Positions 32,991 to 42,839 of a stretch of 64,000 nt of DNA are shown here, one piece after another. Position 1 is the first letter of the stretch. Every line of letters starts with the position of its first letter. Source of the DNA: Posidonia oceanica (taxonomy: Eukaryota > Streptophyta > Magnoliopsida > Alismatales > Posidoniaceae); assembly GCA_037176725.1 (NCBI GenBank), contig JAZBRS010000035.1, positions 47,688,001-47,752,000 on the forward strand, read 5' to 3'. The notes below the pieces were generated by a model, which saw nothing but the letters and a program-made list of their open reading frames with translations, did not search any database and was not told the DNA's origin. Position numbers and translations under genes: made by a program.

Positions 32991-35900
32991 ATGGCTCTAT
33001 CAGTTCGTCCTCCTTCTATCTCTGTCGCTCCTGAGGTTCCTCCGAGGCCAGTTCCTGCACTCCTTGCATCGACCTCTACACCTCCGCCTCGACCATCGTC
33101 GCAACTGCTCATGGTTCCGACGATGGGGGCTCGTTTACCGCCTCCTGCACAACACTTGGCACAGCATGCTCCACTTCCTTCTGGTGGTCAACCCTTTGGA
33201 TCGGCTGGAGCCCAGTACCTCACTGGCTCGCTGTCTGGCACCCCGCCTGCACAGCAATTGGTGCTCCGCCATCCTACCCCTGTCCCAGCACAGCATGGCA
33301 TTTATTCTTCTCCTCTCCACCAAGTCCAGCATCCTGCATACACTCCTGCATACACTATCCTCCAGCACGGATACGCCGGCCATCCCGTTGCTCCACCAGG
33401 CGACGCTATGGTAGATCCGGAGGAGCACATAGGTGCGACCCATTCGGCGTATGTGCTCGCTACCCCTGCTGATCCCTCTCCTACAGCAGCAATCCCAGAC
33501 CCCATCAATAACCGGATGGACGTCTTGGAGAAAGCACTACGACTAGTGCAGGGTACTGAGCACCAGACCTACCAATTCCGAGACCTCTGCTGCTTTCCAG
33601 AGGCGGTACTCCCTCCGAAGTTCACAATCCCGGACTTCGAGAAGTATAATGGTAGGGGCTGCCCTGTAGCACACCTGAAGGCGTATTGCGGTGATCTCGC
33701 TCAGCTTCAGGCTGACGAGAGGTTGCTGATCCGCTTGTTCCAGAAGAGTTTGACCGGGCCGGCACTCAAGTGGTTCACATCACTCGATATGTCAGCCATC
33801 AAGACTTGGAACGACCTCAGTCAGGCGTTCCTGGAACAATACTCCTTCAACCTCGATCTTGTCCCAAAGAGGGCGGACTTAATCGCCATCAAGCAGAACT
33901 CTGGCGAGCCGTTCGGGGAGTACGTCGGCCGCTGGCGCGCCCTTGCCTCTCAGGTTCGAGATAGACCCTCTGACGAGGAATCTATCGAGATCGTTATCAA
34001 AGGGGCGCAGCCGTCTCTCGGAGCTCTGCTTAGCATCCAACCAGTCACTACTTTTGCGGCACTCATCAGAGCTGGAGCGCGCGTGGAGAGTTCTTTGCGG
34101 AGTGGCAACTTCCCAACTCTCTCTGCGTTCGCTAAGCAGGCAGTGATAAGCAGCAACAGTGCCAACAGCAGCACCTCCAACAACAACAACAGCGGCAGTA
34201 ACAACAACCGCCCGAAGAGGAAGGATTCGCCGAAACCCGCTGTTGCATTCGTCGATTCTCCTGCTGTGCCTGTTCGCTTGCCGTCACGGCCTGCCCCAGC
34301 TCAGATGGTGTACGCTCCTGCACCTAGGATCCCGCACACACCGCACATCACAACCACCGCTAGACCGGTCTATCCTGCCGCACCGGTTCAGCAAGGCCCA
34401 TACCCGAGGCAAAGAAGACCACCCACTGAGAGGCGGAATTTCACCCCACTGGTGGAACCACTCACGGTCACCTTGCCGAAGGTGGCATCGCTCCTGAAGT
34501 TCCCGGAGGTTCGTCCGCCGCCAAGCCCTCTGCCGCATTGGTTTAGGCCGGACCTCTTCTGCAATTTCCATCGAAGCGTCGGGCATTCGACGGACAATTG
34601 CTTCTCCCTGCGGAACGCAATTCAGGACCTGATCGAATCGGGAACGATTGTGATCGACACGCATGAGGCTTCCACTCAAGCACGCACCCATGCATCTGCA
34701 TCTCCAGCTGTTCCCTCGCATTCTGGCATCGTCCGCCAACCTTTACCGGAGCACTCTTATCCGGGAAGGGCGGGAACCTCAGGCGTCCACTCTGTCTTTC
34801 CCTCTGGGCCCGCTACCTCTGTAGTAGACCCTTCCGATCTTATCTCTGACCTCTCTGAGCCTTTCCCAGTCAGTCTCTATTTGGCGGCAGTTGCCGACTC
34901 CGAGTCGGGAATCCATTTGATCCGACGGCGTGCCAGGCCGGAGCGCCCTCGCGCGTCTCCCACCGTGCTCCCTCAGGCTCAATCTCCTGTACACCTTTTA
35001 GCCAAAGCCCAGCCTAGTTCTCCCATTCACCTTCTAGGGCGACCTCAACCACACCTTCTAGGCAGACCTCAACCTGCCCCAGCCTTCCCACCCCAACAAC
35101 CATACCCACTAGATAGACCTCAGCATTCTATAGGTCCCCCTGTAACCCCTCCTGTGCTCGCAGCACGTGCTCCAGTCGTCATTGATTTGACCCTGGACAC
35201 CCATCGCGTCCCCTACAGCTACGCCACAGAAATGTGCGCGGAAGTAACGCGATCGGGGAGGGTTTATAGGCTTCCAGCACCGGCAACTAGGCCAACTCAC
35301 CCTGGACCTGTTATACCCCCACCCTCAGGCCAACCCTTAGCAGATCCAGCCCCAGATCAGCCTGTAGTTAGCCAAGCCCCTAGCCGGCCTGTAGTAACCC
35401 AGCTTCCTGCCACTACCCCTGTAGAACCTGCTAGAACCACTCCTCCAGCTGCTAGGAGAAGCCAACCTAAAGCAGACTTAACCTCTCAGCTTAAGAAGGT
35501 TAAAGCCGACATCTCCATCTGGGATTTGATCCACACTTCTGCCGAACATCGCGAGGCCTTTCTTCGTGTGTTCCAGGCTGCTCGTGTGTCCCAGTCCATT
35601 GAGCCTTCTGCCTTGGAGAGCATGGTTGGGTTAATCGCGGAGCCCCAGGTCATCTCTTTTACGAGTGATGAGCTGCCTCTGGCGGGGATTAATCACAACC
35701 AGCCCCTATTCGTCACGGTGCAGTTCAAAAACTTTCGCATTCCCCTAACACTGGTTGATAACGGGTCAGGCCTTAACGTCTGCCCCTTGCGTACAGCAAC
35801 CAAGCTCGGATTCAAAGCCGAGGATATCACGCCAGCCGTGAAGGGAATGACTGCTTTTGACAACACTCACCATGACGCTTTAGGGATTCTGATTATCCCT

Positions 35901-38900
35901 CTGGCTATCGGTCCGGTCGTCTTCGACGTAGAATTCTATGTCGTCGACTTGAAGCCTAACTTCAATCTTCTGCTTGGGCGCCCTTGGCTTCACAAGCATC
36001 AGGTCCTTCCTTCGACCCTCCATCGAATGATAAAGTACCGTCGTGGCGATGATGTCATTATCGTCATGGCGGAGAACTTTGAGAAGGAGCGGATTGAAGC
36101 AGTCTCTCCCGTGTCTTCGCAATCCATCCCATTTGACCCTGAGACTTCTGAAGCCCTCTATCGCGTTAACCGGTGCGAGCCAGTTAACTTCGTTCCTGAT
36201 CTTGAACGTGTCAACTCTTTGGCCGTTCACAGTAACCCCTTTCGAATAGTCGAGAATGTATGTCACAGGTGGGGTTACACAAAGGGTACGCCGCTCGGGC
36301 GTCACGGCCAAGGGATCGCGGGGCCGATCGTAGCAGTGGAGCGAAGGAAGTCTGAAGGTCTCGGCTACGGACCAAAGCTCGACGAAGATCACTGCTTTCA
36401 ACTCAGAGATCGTGCACCAGCCATTCCCAGAGACCTCACTAACTTTACCAGTGCAGGAATTCTGGGATCAACCGACTACCAAGCCGCAGCGCCAACAGAG
36501 GATTGGGTGTGTGTTGAGGACTACTACTCGGATGAGGAGCAGTCTGATGCAACAGAGGCAGTCCCAATCAGTTCAGCAGAAACAGTGGTCAGAGCAGAGA
36601 CCCCACAGTCAATTTATTTAGCTCTCCCTCTGGCAGAAACAGCAGGCAGTTCAGCAGGCCCTGTGGCAAATGCAAGTTCTCATCCTTTTCTAGCCACACC
36701 AGCTTCTCAAGAACAGTCAGCAGCAGTGCAGGAGTCAGAGACACTCCTCTTGGCAGAACCAAGCATGCTACCAGCGGTCACAGCAACATCAGTGCCACTG
36801 CCCCCATCTCTGGAGGGGCAGTCCATCAACTCAGTCGGCAGCGTGGCCCAGCTCGCTCCCTCAGCATCATCTTCAGGAATGCAGCTGGCACAGTCCGCTC
36901 CGCATTCTCCTGACGACCTGCAGCAGCTCTCATGGCAAGACCCCATGGCGTCAGAGGCTGCGCTCTCTCAGTTACGGCCCGATACAAAAGGCCAACTGAG
37001 CACTACACTCTCCGGGCCCTTGAGCCCTCCAAGGAGCACCCCTGTTTACTCTTCCGCAGTGACCCTGGAAGCTTATCCATCAGCAGCACCGCTGGCCTGT
37101 CTATTTGGGCCTTCTACATCTGAACTGCCATCAGCGGACGCGCCCGTGAACCAGATCATGCAGACCCCAAGGGTGGCGATCCATCTTGCAGCCGGGCCAG
37201 TGCCGCAGGCCCCCGGCGCCTACTACGTCGACTCCCCCACAGACGAGGAAGAAGGAGCGGCGATAGAAGCCCAGGTCGATTCTTGGATGTCCGACTTAGA
37301 GCTACTCTATCAAGAACAGATCAAGTCGATAACAGAAGACCTGGCAGATCACCAAGCTGCAGAAAGGAAAGGAAAAGCCGTAGTCACGGATCCTCCTCTG
37401 CAAGAGGACCATGCTTCTATCATGGTCCTGGAAGACTCAGCAACGTCGGACTCCCCTAGACCAGATGAGCTCATCACTCTTCAACCAGAAGGTGGGTCTA
37501 GGTGGTTTGTACAACCCATGCCTCACCTGAGCAATATATCGAGCGGCAGTAACCAGATTAGCCGCCAGTCTGGCATATCCTCCACAAGCACACTAGAAGA
37601 CCCAGAGGGAGGAACATCAGCAGTACATGCAGCAGCAGTAACAGAGCAGAATGCCTCAGCAGTAGAGCAGTCAGCAGCCTCGGCAGCAGAACAGTCAGCA
37701 GAGCAGTCAGTAGTATCAACAGCAGAATCAGCAGAGCACATAGCAAAGCCAGTCGGGCCAGAGCAAACAGCAGAAGGAGTTGCTAGGACGGAGGTCGCGC
37801 ACCGAGGCTACAAGAATACTCGAGTAAGCGTGACCATCCTGAAGCGTCACCAGGGCCAAGCAGCAGAACACATACACTCTTTCAGCATCACAAGCCCTTC
37901 TTTTGAGAAAGAGATCCTCTCAGAACTTATTGCTTATGGAGAGGAGGATGATACGGGCATAGATGAGACTGACGAACCTTTGCCCGAGTTCCGGCCCTAT
38001 GACGACGACCCAGAAGGCCCCAACCTCCATGTTGAAGAAGAAACGGAGGTTGTCAACATCGGCACAGCTGAGGAAGTCAGAGAAGTTTGCATTAGTGCCC
38101 AGCTGCCCGCCCAGGCTCGAGCAGAATTCATCGCATTCCTGAAAGAATATGCGGATGTCTTCGCTTGGAGTTATGAAGATATGGTCGGCCTTGACATAGA
38201 GATAGTGGTGCACAATCTGCCCTTGAATCCAGATGCCAAGCCAGTAAAGCAGAAACTAAGAAGATGGGGACCGCAATGGCTGCTCATGATCAAAGAAGAG
38301 ATAATGAAGCAGCTTGGAGTCAACTTTCTGAAGGTCGTTCTTTATCCTGAATGGCTGGCAAATATTGTATCTGTGCCCAAGAAAGATGGCCGAATCCGGA
38401 TCTGCATCGACTACAGGGACCTGAACAAGGCGAGTCCCAAGGACGACTTTCCATTGCCCCACATTGACGTCCTAGTCGACAATACAGCGGGCCACAAAAT
38501 GCTCTCCTTCATGGACGGCTTTTCTGGATACAATCAGATCAAAATGGCAGAAGAGGACATGGAAAAGACTTCATTCATCACCCCTTGGGGAGTCTTCTGC
38601 TACCAAGTCATGCCGTTCGGCCTAAAAAATGCTGGTGCAACCTATCAAAGGGCCATGACTGCGCTATTCCACGACCTCATGCACCAAGAAGTGGAGGTCT
38701 ATGTAGACGATATGATCGCCAAAACCAAAGAGCCCGAGGATCATCTTGCCTGTCTCAGAAAGCTCTTTGACCGTCTACGGAAGTACAAGCTGCGCCTGAA
38801 TCCCAAGAAGTGCGTATTCAGGGTGTCTTCTGGCAAATTGCTCGGCTACATTGTTAGCCAAAGGGGGATTGAGGTGGACCCGTTGAAAGCACAAGCCATC

Positions 38901-41327
38901 GTGGACATGCCACCCCCTAGAACTGAAAAAGAAGTCAGAAGTCTGCTTGGGCGTTTACAATATATCAGTCGCTTCATTGCACAGCTTACGCCCATCTGTG
39001 AACCCATGTTCAAGCTCTTAAAGAAGAATGCGCAGATTCACTGGAGCGAGGAGTGTCAGGCTGCATTTGCCAAGATCAAGCAGCTGTTGATCAAGCCTCC
39101 TGTCCTGGTCCCGCCTACGCCGGGGAGACCTTTACTTCTCTACCTTTCTACCACGCAGCATTCCATGGGCGCCGTCTTGGGCCAACATGACGAATCTGGT
39201 AGGAAGGAGCGCGCCATCTACTACCTGAGCAAGAAATTTAATGAATGCGAAGCCAGGTACACAACACTAGAGAAGACTTGCTTGTCCCTTGTCTGGGCTG
39301 CACAGAAGTTGAGGCACTACATGATGGCATACCCAGTGCAGCTTTTATGCCGGCATGATCCTATCAAGTTCCTCTTTCAGAAGCCGACCATGGTGGGCAG
39401 ATGTGCCAAGTGGCAGGTGTTATTGTCTCAGTACGACATCACCTTCGTCACACAGAAATCCATGAAGGGTCAAGCAATGGCAGACCATCTTGCTGACCTC
39501 CCTCTGCCTGAATACCAACCCCTCCAGACGCAGTTTCCTGATGAAGACATTCTCTTTGCAATGGAGGACTCTGAGCAGAAAAATCCTGAAGAACTAGAGG
39601 AATGGCAGCTCTACTTTGATGGTGCAGTCAACAAGAAGGGCCGAGGCGTAGGCGCAGTGCTGGCCACGCCCCAAGGACAGATGACTCCTTTCGCGAGGAA
39701 GCTGACTTTCACCTGCACAAACAACGAGGCAGAGTATGAAGCGTGCATCCTGGGGTTGAAAGTCGCCCTCGAGCATGAGGCGCAGAAGCTGCATGTGCAC
39801 GGCGATGCCATGCTGGTGATTTCTCAAGTGAACGGCGATTGGAAGACAAAAGATCCCAAGCTTGTGCCGTATCACGAACACCTGCTGAGGCTGATGGAGA
39901 AATTCAGAAGCATCCGCTTCACGTACCTGAACAGAGCAAAGAACGCGTATGCAGACGCGCTAGCAACTCTGGCATCCTGGCTCACCATTTCTGAAGACAG
40001 CAGTGTGGATGTATCAGTCACTCGCATTGAACAGCCTGCATACTGCATGAGCATAGAAGAAGCGGATCCCGCAGAGGGGCAGCCCTGGTATCAAGACATA
40101 AAATCTTTCCTGGAGTCTGGTAACTTTCCTCCTGATACCACGGCAGCAGACAAGAGAACTTTGGCGCGTCTGGCGTCAAAGTATGTGTTAGGGGCCGGGC
40201 AGCTGTACAGAAGATCATACAACCAGATGCTACTGCGCTGCCTGAACAAATTGGAGGCGGATACGCTGATGCTTCAAGTGCATGCGGGGACTTGTGGCCC
40301 GCACATGAACGGCGTTCTCCTGGCCAAGAAGATCATGCTGCAAGGATATTTCTGGCAGACCATGGAAGCCGACTGCTGCCGGTTCGTGCGTAGATGCCAC
40401 AATTGTCAGATCCATGGAAACTTCATCAAGGCCCCTCCACATCAGCTGTACAACATGTCTTCGCCATGGCCTTTCTCCACCTGGGGGACTGATGTCATCG
40501 GCGCCATCCACCCTGCTGCCTCAAATGGTCATCGTTACATTCTGGTAGCGATCGATTACTTTACCAAGTGGGTGGAAGCAGCCTCTTACAAGACAGTCAC
40601 CGCCGCGGCAACAGAAAAATTTATCAGAAACAATATTGTTGCCCGATATGGGGTCCCGTACTCTGTCATCTCTGATAATGGCTCAAACTTCATTGCCAAA
40701 AGGATCGAAGAATACCTGCAAAGTCTCAGAATCAAGCACCATCGATCCTCGCCTTATCGGCCTCAGATGAACGGAGCAGTGGAATCTGCAAACAAGAACA
40801 TTGTCAAGATCCTGAAGAAAATGGCAGAAATCCACAAGGATTGGCACGACAAGCTCCCGTACGCGCTCTGGGCGTACAGGACATCAATCCGGACCTCTAC
40901 AGGAGCCACCCCGTACTCTCTGGTGTACGGCATGGAGGCGGTGTTACCTGTTGAAGTGGAGATCCCCTCTCTGCGGATCCTGCGGGAAGCTGAGTTGGAA
41001 GAAGCAGAATGGGTCGAAGACCGCTGCATCCAACTGAACTTGATTGATGAGCGCAGATTGCAAGCCATGCACAACGCTCACTGCTATCAGAAGCGGATGG
41101 CCAGAGCATTCTTGAAGAAGGTCCAGCCCAGAAGCTTCCAGCCAGGGGACCTTGTCTTGCGCGCCATTCACTTGCCGGACGATCGAGGGAAATTCCGGCC
41201 CAATTGGCGTGGCCCCTTCGTGGTCAAGCAGATCTTTTCAGGAGGCGCTGTAACTCTTGAGGATATGGACCAGGTCGAGCAGTCTGAGCCCGTCAACCTC
41301 TGTTATCTAAAAAAGTACTATCAGTAG
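32991..41327 (+). CDS. gag-pro-RT-RNase H-aRNase H-integrase polyprotein
   Basis: One uninterrupted 2778-codon frame. Residues from the ATG at 32991: Retrotrans_gag domain about 201-380; Asn/Ser-rich stretch about 385-405; zinc-knuckle-like C524-X2-H527-X4-H532-X4-C537; retropepsin-like protease with D923-N-G-S and LLGRPWL; G-patch-like Gly-rich segment about 1093-1125; a long low-complexity Ala/Ser/Glu/Gln linker about 1140-1700; RT about 1750-1960 with D1842 and YVDD at 1904-1907; first RNase H about 2045-2170, in which the usual first Asp reads Ser (LYLS); second RNase H with D2210, E2246, D2272, D2322; integrase with zinc finger H2431, H2438, C2469, C2472, core D2501, D2562, E2598 (DD35E), and a C-terminal GPF at 2741-2743. 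No chromodomain follows. A second, active-looking RNase H is a known mark of the Tat branch. All catalytic motifs look intact. The stop codon TAG ends at 41327. Confidence 0.96.
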   Translation: MALSVRPPSISVAPEVPPRPVPALLASTSTPPPRPSSQLLMVPTMGARLPPPAQHLAQHAPLPSGGQPFGSAGAQYLTGSLSGTPPAQQLVLRHPTPVPAQHGIYSSPLHQVQHPAYTPAYTILQHGYAGHPVAPPGDAMVDPEEHIGATHSAYVLATPADPSPTAAIPDPINNRMDVLEKALRLVQGTEHQTYQFRDLCCFPEAVLPPKFTIPDFEKYNGRGCPVAHLKAYCGDLAQLQADERLLIRLFQKSLTGPALKWFTSLDMSAIKTWNDLSQAFLEQYSFNLDLVPKRADLIAIKQNSGEPFGEYVGRWRALASQVRDRPSDEESIEIVIKGAQPSLGALLSIQPVTTFAALIRAGARVESSLRSGNFPTLSAFAKQAVISSNSANSSTSNNNNSGSNNNRPKRKDSPKPAVAFVDSPAVPVRLPSRPAPAQMVYAPAPRIPHTPHITTTARPVYPAAPVQQGPYPRQRRPPTERRNFTPLVEPLTVTLPKVASLLKFPEVRPPPSPLPHWFRPDLFCNFHRSVGHSTDNCFSLRNAIQDLIESGTIVIDTHEASTQARTHASASPAVPSHSGIVRQPLPEHSYPGRAGTSGVHSVFPSGPATSVVDPSDLISDLSEPFPVSLYLAAVADSESGIHLIRRRARPERPRASPTVLPQAQSPVHLLAKAQPSSPIHLLGRPQPHLLGRPQPAPAFPPQQPYPLDRPQHSIGPPVTPPVLAARAPVVIDLTLDTHRVPYSYATEMCAEVTRSGRVYRLPAPATRPTHPGPVIPPPSGQPLADPAPDQPVVSQAPSRPVVTQLPATTPVEPARTTPPAARRSQPKADLTSQLKKVKADISIWDLIHTSAEHREAFLRVFQAARVSQSIEPSALESMVGLIAEPQVISFTSDELPLAGINHNQPLFVTVQFKNFRIPLTLVDNGSGLNVCPLRTATKLGFKAEDITPAVKGMTAFDNTHHDALGILIIPLAIGPVVFDVEFYVVDLKPNFNLLLGRPWLHKHQVLPSTLHRMIKYRRGDDVIIVMAENFEKERIEAVSPVSSQSIPFDPETSEALYRVNRCEPVNFVPDLERVNSLAVHSNPFRIVENVCHRWGYTKGTPLGRHGQGIAGPIVAVERRKSEGLGYGPKLDEDHCFQLRDRAPAIPRDLTNFTSAGILGSTDYQAAAPTEDWVCVEDYYSDEEQSDATEAVPISSAETVVRAETPQSIYLALPLAETAGSSAGPVANASSHPFLATPASQEQSAAVQESETLLLAEPSMLPAVTATSVPLPPSLEGQSINSVGSVAQLAPSASSSGMQLAQSAPHSPDDLQQLSWQDPMASEAALSQLRPDTKGQLSTTLSGPLSPPRSTPVYSSAVTLEAYPSAAPLACLFGPSTSELPSADAPVNQIMQTPRVAIHLAAGPVPQAPGAYYVDSPTDEEEGAAIEAQVDSWMSDLELLYQEQIKSITEDLADHQAAERKGKAVVTDPPLQEDHASIMVLEDSATSDSPRPDELITLQPEGGSRWFVQPMPHLSNISSGSNQISRQSGISSTSTLEDPEGGTSAVHAAAVTEQNASAVEQSAASAAEQSAEQSVVSTAESAEHIAKPVGPEQTAEGVARTEVAHRGYKNTRVSVTILKRHQGQAAEHIHSFSITSPSFEKEILSELIAYGEEDDTGIDETDEPLPEFRPYDDDPEGPNLHVEEETEVVNIGTAEEVREVCISAQLPAQARAEFIAFLKEYADVFAWSYEDMVGLDIEIVVHNLPLNPDAKPVKQKLRRWGPQWLLMIKEEIMKQLGVNFLKVVLYPEWLANIVSVPKKDGRIRICIDYRDLNKASPKDDFPLPHIDVLVDNTAGHKMLSFMDGFSGYNQIKMAEEDMEKTSFITPWGVFCYQVMPFGLKNAGATYQRAMTALFHDLMHQEVEVYVDDMIAKTKEPEDHLACLRKLFDRLRKYKLRLNPKKCVFRVSSGKLLGYIVSQRGIEVDPLKAQAIVDMPPPRTEKEVRSLLGRLQYISRFIAQLTPICEPMFKLLKKNAQIHWSEECQAAFAKIKQLLIKPPVLVPPTPGRPLLLYLSTTQHSMGAVLGQHDESGRKERAIYYLSKKFNECEARYTTLEKTCLSLVWAAQKLRHYMMAYPVQLLCRHDPIKFLFQKPTMVGRCAKWQVLLSQYDITFVTQKSMKGQAMADHLADLPLPEYQPLQTQFPDEDILFAMEDSEQKNPEELEEWQLYFDGAVNKKGRGVGAVLATPQGQMTPFARKLTFTCTNNEAEYEACILGLKVALEHEAQKLHVHGDAMLVISQVNGDWKTKDPKLVPYHEHLLRLMEKFRSIRFTYLNRAKNAYADALATLASWLTISEDSSVDVSVTRIEQPAYCMSIEEADPAEGQPWYQDIKSFLESGNFPPDTTAADKRTLARLASKYVLGAGQLYRRSYNQMLLRCLNKLEADTLMLQVHAGTCGPHMNGVLLAKKIMLQGYFWQTMEADCCRFVRRCHNCQIHGNFIKAPPHQLYNMSSPWPFSTWGTDVIGAIHPAASNGHRYILVAIDYFTKWVEAASYKTVTAAATEKFIRNNIVARYGVPYSVISDNGSNFIAKRIEEYLQSLRIKHHRSSPYRPQMNGAVESANKNIVKILKKMAEIHKDWHDKLPYALWAYRTSIRTSTGATPYSLVYGMEAVLPVEVEIPSLRILREAELEEAEWVEDRCIQLNLIDERRLQAMHNAHCYQKRMARAFLKKVQPRSFQPGDLVLRAIHLPDDRGKFRPNWRGPFVVKQIFSGGAVTLEDMDQVEQSEPVNLCYLKKYYQ

Positions 41328-42485
41328 CCGAAAGCGGCCCCGTTGCAGATGCCCTTCTCCCACCTGCATTTAAATTCTCGCCCTCTTACTTCATCTCCTT
41401 TCAAAACATCATCATCATCCTCTCAACTCTTGCACCCTTTCTTTTCAAAACATCATCGTCATTCTCTCAAGCATTGTATCGTTAGCCCGGTGATGACAAC
41501 CGGAAGTGCTTGCCTGCTCTGGAAAGAGTCACCCTGCCTCACCTGGCACTACTTAGATGACTTAGCAAGTGAGGGAGCCACCACCAATAAGGGCAGGCGA
41601 ACTGCCTAATCTCGCAAAGACATACACCTCTGAGGGAGAAAAAATGTTAGGTGGTGAGCTTGAAAAAAAAAAAAAAAAAAAAAATGAGAATAGACATCTA
41701 GGTTTGGGCACCTCCAAGGAACAGAAGACGAAGACAGAAGTCGGCCCTAGAGATAGGGGTGTGCAGTCTAACCCTGCTCCTTCTACCCATCACACAGCAT
41801 ACCCAAAACCTGAATCCATTACATTTCAAGCACCCTTCTTTCGCCACCAGAATGGGGATAGCAAAAGCCTGAAAAAAAAGAGGAAAAAGATCAAGCAAAA
41901 AAAAAGGAGATACAACAAAAACAAACAAAAAAGGAGCAAAACAAAAAAAAAAGGGAAAAAAAAGAGAAGAAGAAAAAGGGCAAAGGTAGCCCGAAAAGCA
42001 CAGGCACCGTTATCCCCCATACTTTACTAAGAGATCCCCAGCATGTCAAGCCTGAAAAGGGGGTCTACCACATCCTCCCAAGAGCAAACACATACCTTCT
42101 CCCAGCTAGGGGCAGAGAAAGACTGCATACCTATGAGGGAGAAACCTTTCAAAAAAAAGAGAGAGCTGAAAGAATAGGTGTAGGTCCTGAGAGTGCAGCC
42201 AGTAGCCTGTCCTCACCACATCACCACCTGTATAGTGCCAACGACCTGTTCCGGAGCGCCACCAATAAGCCGAGAGTCTGAGTAGGGCCCGGTGAGTCAA
42301 GGACCACTCCCTTCCTCTGCAGCAGGCACCAAAGCACTCCGTACGCTGAGGGCATTCAAGCATCCACCCAAGCATAACCATCCACTCAAGCATACCCATC
42401 CACCCAAGCATATCCATCCATTCAAACATACTTAGTCATCTAATAATATTCATCCACATAAGCATATCACTAGCATCTTGCATTC
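41328..42485 (+). other. Linker between pol and the downstream ORFs
   Basis: Non-coding. It holds an uninterrupted run of 22 A (41663-41684), an A-rich stretch with AAAAAGGAGCAAAACA-like units (about 41870-41980), several TGAGGGAGAAA motifs, and about five 20-bp repeats with CATCCACCCAAGCATA (about 42355-42435). The ORF at 41569-42030 is a product of the A runs. Confidence 0.6.
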
Positions 42486-42677
42486 ATGCATCTTCCTTCT
42501 TTCCTTTCCCCTTCCGCCAATCCCTCCGCTCTGCAACACGCTCAGGCCCTGAGACAGTACTTCTCCCTAGCAGAGCGCATCGACGACACTCGAACTGCGC
42601 TGGTCCAGACCTCCTGCCAGCCCTCGCCCCCGCATTCGCAAGGCTGCTGCAGAATCCCCCTACTTATCAGTGCTTGA
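42486..42677 (+). CDS. Small leader ORF before the PMD-like ORF (Main)
   Basis: 63 codons from ATG 42486. The middle part (ALRQYFSLAERIDDTRTALV) looks helical and aligns with the decayed ORF at 21-178 of element A. Unknown function. It may be an independent small protein or a first exon joined to 42840 by splicing: an acceptor-like TTGATAG/CAG lies at about 42785-42793, but I see no convincing donor. Confidence 0.4.
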   Translation: MHLPSFLSPSANPSALQHAQALRQYFSLAERIDDTRTALVQTSCQPSPPHSQGCCRIPLLISA

Positions 42678-42839
42678 TTGCTATGTTCTGTTATCAACTG
42701 CTAGATACACATGGAACTACTTTATCAGCCTCAGTTTCTGCTTGTTGTCAAAGATTACATACCTATGAGATCTGACTGTTTATTGATAGCAGGTACCTCA
42801 AGCCTTGCAGCAATCAGCCTGTCTTCTACAACTAGTGCA

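Noticed and set aside
41569..42030. 153-codon Lys-rich ORF after pol
   Set aside because: Composed of poly(A)-derived lysines; not conserved in frame and no domain.
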